Assembly (NCBI RefSeq): GCF_046630445.1
Contig: NC_092335.1
Span: 541,933,001 to 541,997,000, forward strand
Source: Rutidosis leptorrhynchoides
Taxonomy: Eukaryota; Streptophyta; Magnoliopsida; Asterales; Asteraceae
Direction of reading: 5' to 3'
Length of the DNA stretch: 64,000 bases
Shown: in pieces, positions 59,512 to 64,000 of the stretch
Layout of the letters: the number at the start of each line of letters is the position of its first letter
Position numbering within the stretch: position 1 is the stretch's first letter
Made by a program: the position numbers and the translations under genes
Notes under the pieces: generated by a model
Database searches by the model: none
The model's input: only the letters and a program-made list of their open reading frames with translations
Told to the model about the DNA's origin: nothing

Positions 59512-62500
59512 TTATAGGTGCTGCAAAACTTCTTTGAAAACGACGTTTTTTGTTGTATCTGATAATTGGTTGTCTTTGTTGATAATAAGCACTTTAAGAC
59601 CATTTTTCGATGTTACCCTAGACAAAGCGACATAAAGCTGACCGTGGCTGAAGACTGGCTTGGGAAGGAATAAACCAACGTTGGCCAAAGATTGTCCTTG
59701 GCTCTTGTTGATAGTCATTGCAAAGCATACGGCTATTGGAAATTGTCTCCTTTGAAACCTAAAAGGAATTCGTTTGTCCGAAGGTACGATTAACATTCTT
59801 GAAATAGCAGTGATTTTTCCTACATGTGTACCAGTTAACACTTTCGCTTTAATAACCTTATCACGAAGTTCCATCACTTGCAATCTAGTTCCGTTGCACA
59901 ATCCACCCGATTGATCAATATTTCTTAGTAGCATAACTGGTACTCCGACCTTAAGAGACAAATTATGTTTTGGTAAACCGCCTATGTTAATGCTATTTAA
60001 ATATTCAGTCGTGTACATCTCAGAATTGAAGTCTGCATCTCTATCTGATTGGCATACGTTGTCCGAACTTAGATAGGACCTTGCTTCACCCTCAAGTGAT
60101 TCCATCATTCGATCATTTATGATGTTTACAATTTCGTGTGTTGGAGCCAGAATTGCACGTTCCTGATAGTACGTTGGATTTCCAAGATTTTGTAAATAAT
60201 CTGGATAAATACACTCAATAATTGATCCAATTGGATCCTCAACATCATTGATTAACACATCTCCAGGCATTTGAATATCTGAAATCCCATCGTCGGTTGG
60301 ATTAACATTTCCATCACCTATGTTTAATAACCAATCTGCAAAATTGCGTATTTCTTCTAGTTTCTTCTGGCTTTCTTCATTTGAAGAACCGGAAGGTACC
60401 ATTGAAAGACGCATGTTCTGTGTTAGTTTTAGAACAGTTACATGATCCCATAGGTATGAGGAGTTCAAAGTAGAATTAACAATATCCTCTCGTTTACCAT
60501 GTGTCACCACCGGTAGGACTTGCCTGAAATCACCCCCAAAAACAACAACCTTACCACCAAAAGGAATGTCCATGCTATCTGGATTTACACAACGGCATAT
60601 GTCGCGAAAAGAACGATCCATAGTTTCCACACATATCCTTTGTACCATTGGTGCTTCATCCCATATAATTAACTTAGCTCTTCTGATTAAACCAGCTAAA
60701 TTACTGTTTGGTAAAATTCTGCAATAGGATTCATCAGTTGGGTCAATCGGTATTGCAAATCTGGAATGTGCAGTTCTACCTCCACTTAATAACAACGCCG
60801 CTATTCCGCTTGAAGCAACATTCAGAACGATTTCACCTTTACTTCGAAAAGCAGCTGAAAGAGTTTTCCATAAGAACGTTTTTCCAGTTCCGCCGTATCC
60901 ATATAAAAAGAAAACGCCACCTTTATCAGTTTCAACCGCATGTTGTATGGTGTCGTAAGCCTTTTTTTGATCTGAATTTAGTTTTTCAATTAGTTGATGA
61001 TGCTCCGTTTCAAGTGCAGCCATATCGTACGATAGTTCATCAATAATTAATGGATTTTCAGACAAATTCAGATAGGTGGACGTAGGTAATGGCATTGAAC
61101 TGTAGTTTGACAATGATTTACCATTTTTTTGCAGGGTTTTTTCGATGTCCTTCAATATAAGGTTCTGAATCATTTCTCTAGTTGGTTCAATACCTGAAAT
61201 ACATTTGTTGTACATATGAATTCAATTAAAAGAATATGATGAAGTACAGTAGGTAAACATATTTAATAGACACAAACATGTATTTTATTTGTTATAATAG
61301 ATAATATATAATAATGTTTTCTGATTTTGATTACCGGATATGCGATGATGAATGATATCAGCAGATAAGTAATCAAAAGTCTTCTCAAATACTTCTTCTG
61401 GTCTACTTAAACTCTCTGTTAGAAGTAGCTGAGCAAAAAAATTTCGAAGCCAACAACCTGATCCCCAAGAACTTGCATCCTTTATACTTTCGATATATTC
61501 TGCGTCATCGTCTAACAACCCCATTTCATAGCAAGCGGCTTTGAAAGTTGGACATAAATTACCATTAACTGTCTTGATGTCTTCGTAGCAGGTAGGACCT
61601 CTAACATGGTTCAACAAAATTCGAAGGAAAAATAGTTCCCCGGTTTGAGGTGAAACATGATGAATACGTCCTATCGATCCGGTGAAATTCTTGCGTGGTG
61701 TCCATTGTCTTGTATCTTTGTTCCAAACAAATTTGGTTGGGAATTCGACGTATGTCAATTGTTTGGCTTCAGCGTTTGTTTCATTACATTTCATCCACTC
61801 TAAAAACTGAGATACATTAACTGACGGGTCTTCAAGAACCTCTTCAAGTAACTGTGCTTCATCAAAAATTACTGAATGCTGATCTTCCAAATGAAACGCC
61901 AAACGGATAACAGTTGGATTTCTATGGTTTATATCAAAAGACAACATTCGCCAAACTGCCTCACAGGATGATATGTAACGGCAGTCATAGAATTGGCGTA
62001 TTTCATCAGTGTCTTCTTCGCATACACCTGCTGTAACTCTATCGTTGCCCTTGTGGATATATTTAAAAAGATACCTAATCGCTCCAACTTGGTTACACCA
62101 TTCGACATTTATGTGTGCTTGGTATTTTTTTAGTAAGAAAGGATTATAAGGAACAACGTTGCCGTTATCAAGGTCGTGGCCTTGTTTCTTGATCGTTCGG
62201 CCATTATTTCTTCTTCTGTAAATTGGGTAGCCGTTGGTATCTAAAGTTGTTTCGTCAGTAAATGGTTTTGGAAAATTCTTGGTGCATTTTTTCTCAACGT
62301 TAGTGCATGAGCAATTAGGATTTTTATCACCGCATGGTCCGTGAATCATTAACTCCGACACAAGTTGATGTAGTTCTGGATCTTCATCTTTATCTGGAAT
62401 TTCCGCACAAATATACTCGTCTATGTCTTCCGGTTCTGGAAGTTTGTCACGCTCATCAAGGAAGATGCATATATGTGCGTGTGGTAAACCGCGCTTCTGA

Positions 62501-63207
62501 AACTCGACCGTATATATTTCTGGATGTAAAAAACAACATATAATGAGTTTTATGTTAATAAAGTTTTGTTTAAATATAACGATTGTATTTCCACGCTTAT
62601 ATAAGACTGAAAAAAGAAAAAAGGTAATACTTTTGTATGTAAAATGTACGATAGTGATGAACAGAATTAGTAGTTTTAATTAATATTTTATTTAAAAACA
62701 AAAAGCAGATGTTGACATACCAGCCTTAACCCTGCCGAATATTTTATTCTGCTTAATATCATCCATCAGCCTATCAAGTTTAATTTTAAACATTCTTGAT
62801 TGGTAAGCCGGTTTATCCTCTGGGTTGAAACCTGTACCCTCCAAGGCCCTACGAATTTCAGGCCATTTTGAGTTGCATGTGAAAGTTATGAATAGGTCAG
62901 GGTAACCATAAACTCGACACAGAGCCATAGCATCCCGATAGTTTTCGAGCATATATCTTGCACATCCTGTAAACGAAGAAGGAAGTTTAACTCGGTTACC
63001 CAACATACTGTTGTCAACATAACCTGATAGATTCGCATTTGTCAAGTTTCTGAATGTATCAGCTCTTTGAATTTTCTTGTTTTTTCTGATGTAGTAAATT
63101 CGTTCAGACTCAACCATTGTGTAAGCATCTACTAATAATTGTTGTTGAAGTTTCCTTGATAAGTGAACTAAAGTTGGAACTAAAGTTTCCTTGTTTTTTG
63201 TCGTCAT
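59512..63207 (-). CDS. Helitron RepHel: rolling-circle replication initiator and Pif1-type helicase
   Basis: Exons on the minus strand: 63207-62721 (helitron helicase-like N-domain, LPSSFTGCARYML, YPDLFITFTCN), 62519-61335 and 61193-59512. Junction phases agree, giving about 1117 aa. Exon 2 opens with the HUH site (KRGLPHAHICIF, near 62470) and has Tyr residues in RYLFKYIHKG (near 62070), the expected Rep catalytic region. Exon 3 is a full Pif1-type helicase: Walker A GYGGTGKT, Walker B IIWDEAP, GGDFRQ, LTQNMR, and a C-terminal INKSQGQSL. The N-terminus is shorter than typical RepHel proteins (usually about 1400 aa), so upstream exons may be missing or lie in 63208-64000. No internal stops were seen, so activity is conceivable but unproven. 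Confidence 0.85.
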
Positions 63208-64000
63208 TTTTCGAAAAAAACATGAACAAATGCAAACCTAAATCAGGAAAGTATATTGACTAAATAAATTAAAACTGAAAAAAGAAAAAACATTAATTTT
63301 ACCTTCATAGTTGAACGAAACACACGTTGCCAAATTCAGTATCCTATCGCAAGTGCATGATTGTAACCATTATTACCGTTTGCCTCATGAAGTGCATGAT
63401 TGTAACTGTTTGATAGACTCAAATATCCTGATCAGAGAAGTATTCTTTATGATTTTATAACATAAAATGCAGACATTACAATTTTAAAAGTCAATAATAA
63501 AGACAACGTAAACTTTTAAAAGGAAAAATATTTAAAGAAGAGAAAGGCTCAGATATAGGTATAAAATCAACCAACGGAACATGAATCAATATGGCTGCAA
63601 CCTGTAGGTTACCCCGCCAATATACCAATCCATTTTTCTCATTGATCAACCCAACTCCAAGATAATTATCATCACAGCCTATTTTTTAACCTTGTTTATG
63701 TAAACCTCATCCCGGAGTTGTGGAAAAAATCATGCACTAACTTCGCTTGCCTACAAAGAGAAATGCTACCATGTCGAAGGACCACAGATATACACGGCGG
63801 AGAGAATGTGATGTCCAACGACGGCAGCAAATCTCTTGTAGACGAAGAGAAGCCGGTCATCAGTTCCAATAGCCGTGAACCCATACAATCAACAACGACC
63901 TGCATTTGGAACAATAAATCAGGATATTATGCATTTGGAATAATATGTATGACCCATCTGATTACAAATAGCCACCGCAATTTAATTTACATTAATTTTT
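63208..64000. other. Helitron 5' part, no gene assigned
   Basis: Expected to hold N-terminal RepHel exons or leader, but I could not link any frame with confidence. The 72-aa frame at 63696-63914 (minus) has no recognisable motif. Confidence 0.35.

Larger units (their letters stand above)
56725..64000 (-). mobile_element. Large Helitron encoding RepHel, 5' end beyond the window
   Basis: The 3' terminus on the minus strand is the hairpin CCGTGCAACGCACGGG, then CTCTTAAAAA and CTAG at 56725-56728, then T. The terminus closely matches that at 23716, so both belong to one terminal family. The element carries a rolling-circle Rep/helicase gene (59512-63207) and a B3-domain gene (57483-58058). The 5' TC end is not in the window, so the length is at least 7.3 kb. 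Confidence 0.75.

Overview
The window is nuclear DNA of a flowering plant: spliced genes with GT-AG introns, Ty1/copia and Ty3/gypsy retrotransposons, a tRNA-derived SINE and Helitrons. The retroelement types suggest a eudicot, probably Asteraceae. That placement is inference from family resemblance, not a search. One complete conserved host gene is visible: MED14 (Mediator subunit 14, STRUWWELPETER type) at 45954-52623 on the + strand, in eight exons whose lengths sum to 5106 nt (1701 aa plus stop). Almost everything else is mobile DNA.

Layout. 1-19548 is a rearranged cluster of one Athila-like Ty3 family with LTRs of about 1.9 kb. A + strand 3' end (1-3479) is nearly identical to 15930-19411. 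Between them lie an older minus-strand copy (about 3500-7930), a second minus-strand LTR (about 7945-9724), and the 3' half of a + strand element (integrase, a small basic ORF and an Athila ORF1-like spliced gene). 19551-23288 is a degenerate minus-strand Ty1/copia element, with an LTR piece at 23316-23715. 23716-27565 is a non-autonomous Helitron with clean ends. 27566-32700 is AT-rich intergenic DNA with a short LINE-type fragment and a complete SINE.

32716-45905 is the MED14 promoter region. The promoter/5' leader is present twice (32716-33146 and 45538-45905). Between the copies sit a chromovirus-type Ty3 element (5' LTR truncated, gag replaced by a coiled-coil ORF, pol with several stops), a 2634-bp solo LTR nested in its 3' LTR with a perfect 5-bp target duplication, and a further minus-strand LTR-like block. 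MED14 itself is intact, and the gene-proximal promoter copy is still attached to it.

53105-64000 is a run of minus-strand Helitrons: a small repeat-containing element (from 53105), a non-autonomous one (54109 to about 56692), and a large RepHel-encoding one (56725 to beyond the window end) that also carries a B3-domain gene between its 3' terminus and its helicase.

The most unusual signal is in the two LTR-like blocks upstream of MED14. Each holds a tandem array of short hairpins in which the loop is nearly constant while the stem changes from unit to unit with matching changes on both arms (41801-42142 and 43543-43745). Other points of note are the template-switch patchwork at the promoter/LTR junction (33147-33195), the gag replacement in the chromovirus-type element, and the Helitron end-to-end junction at about 56692-56725.
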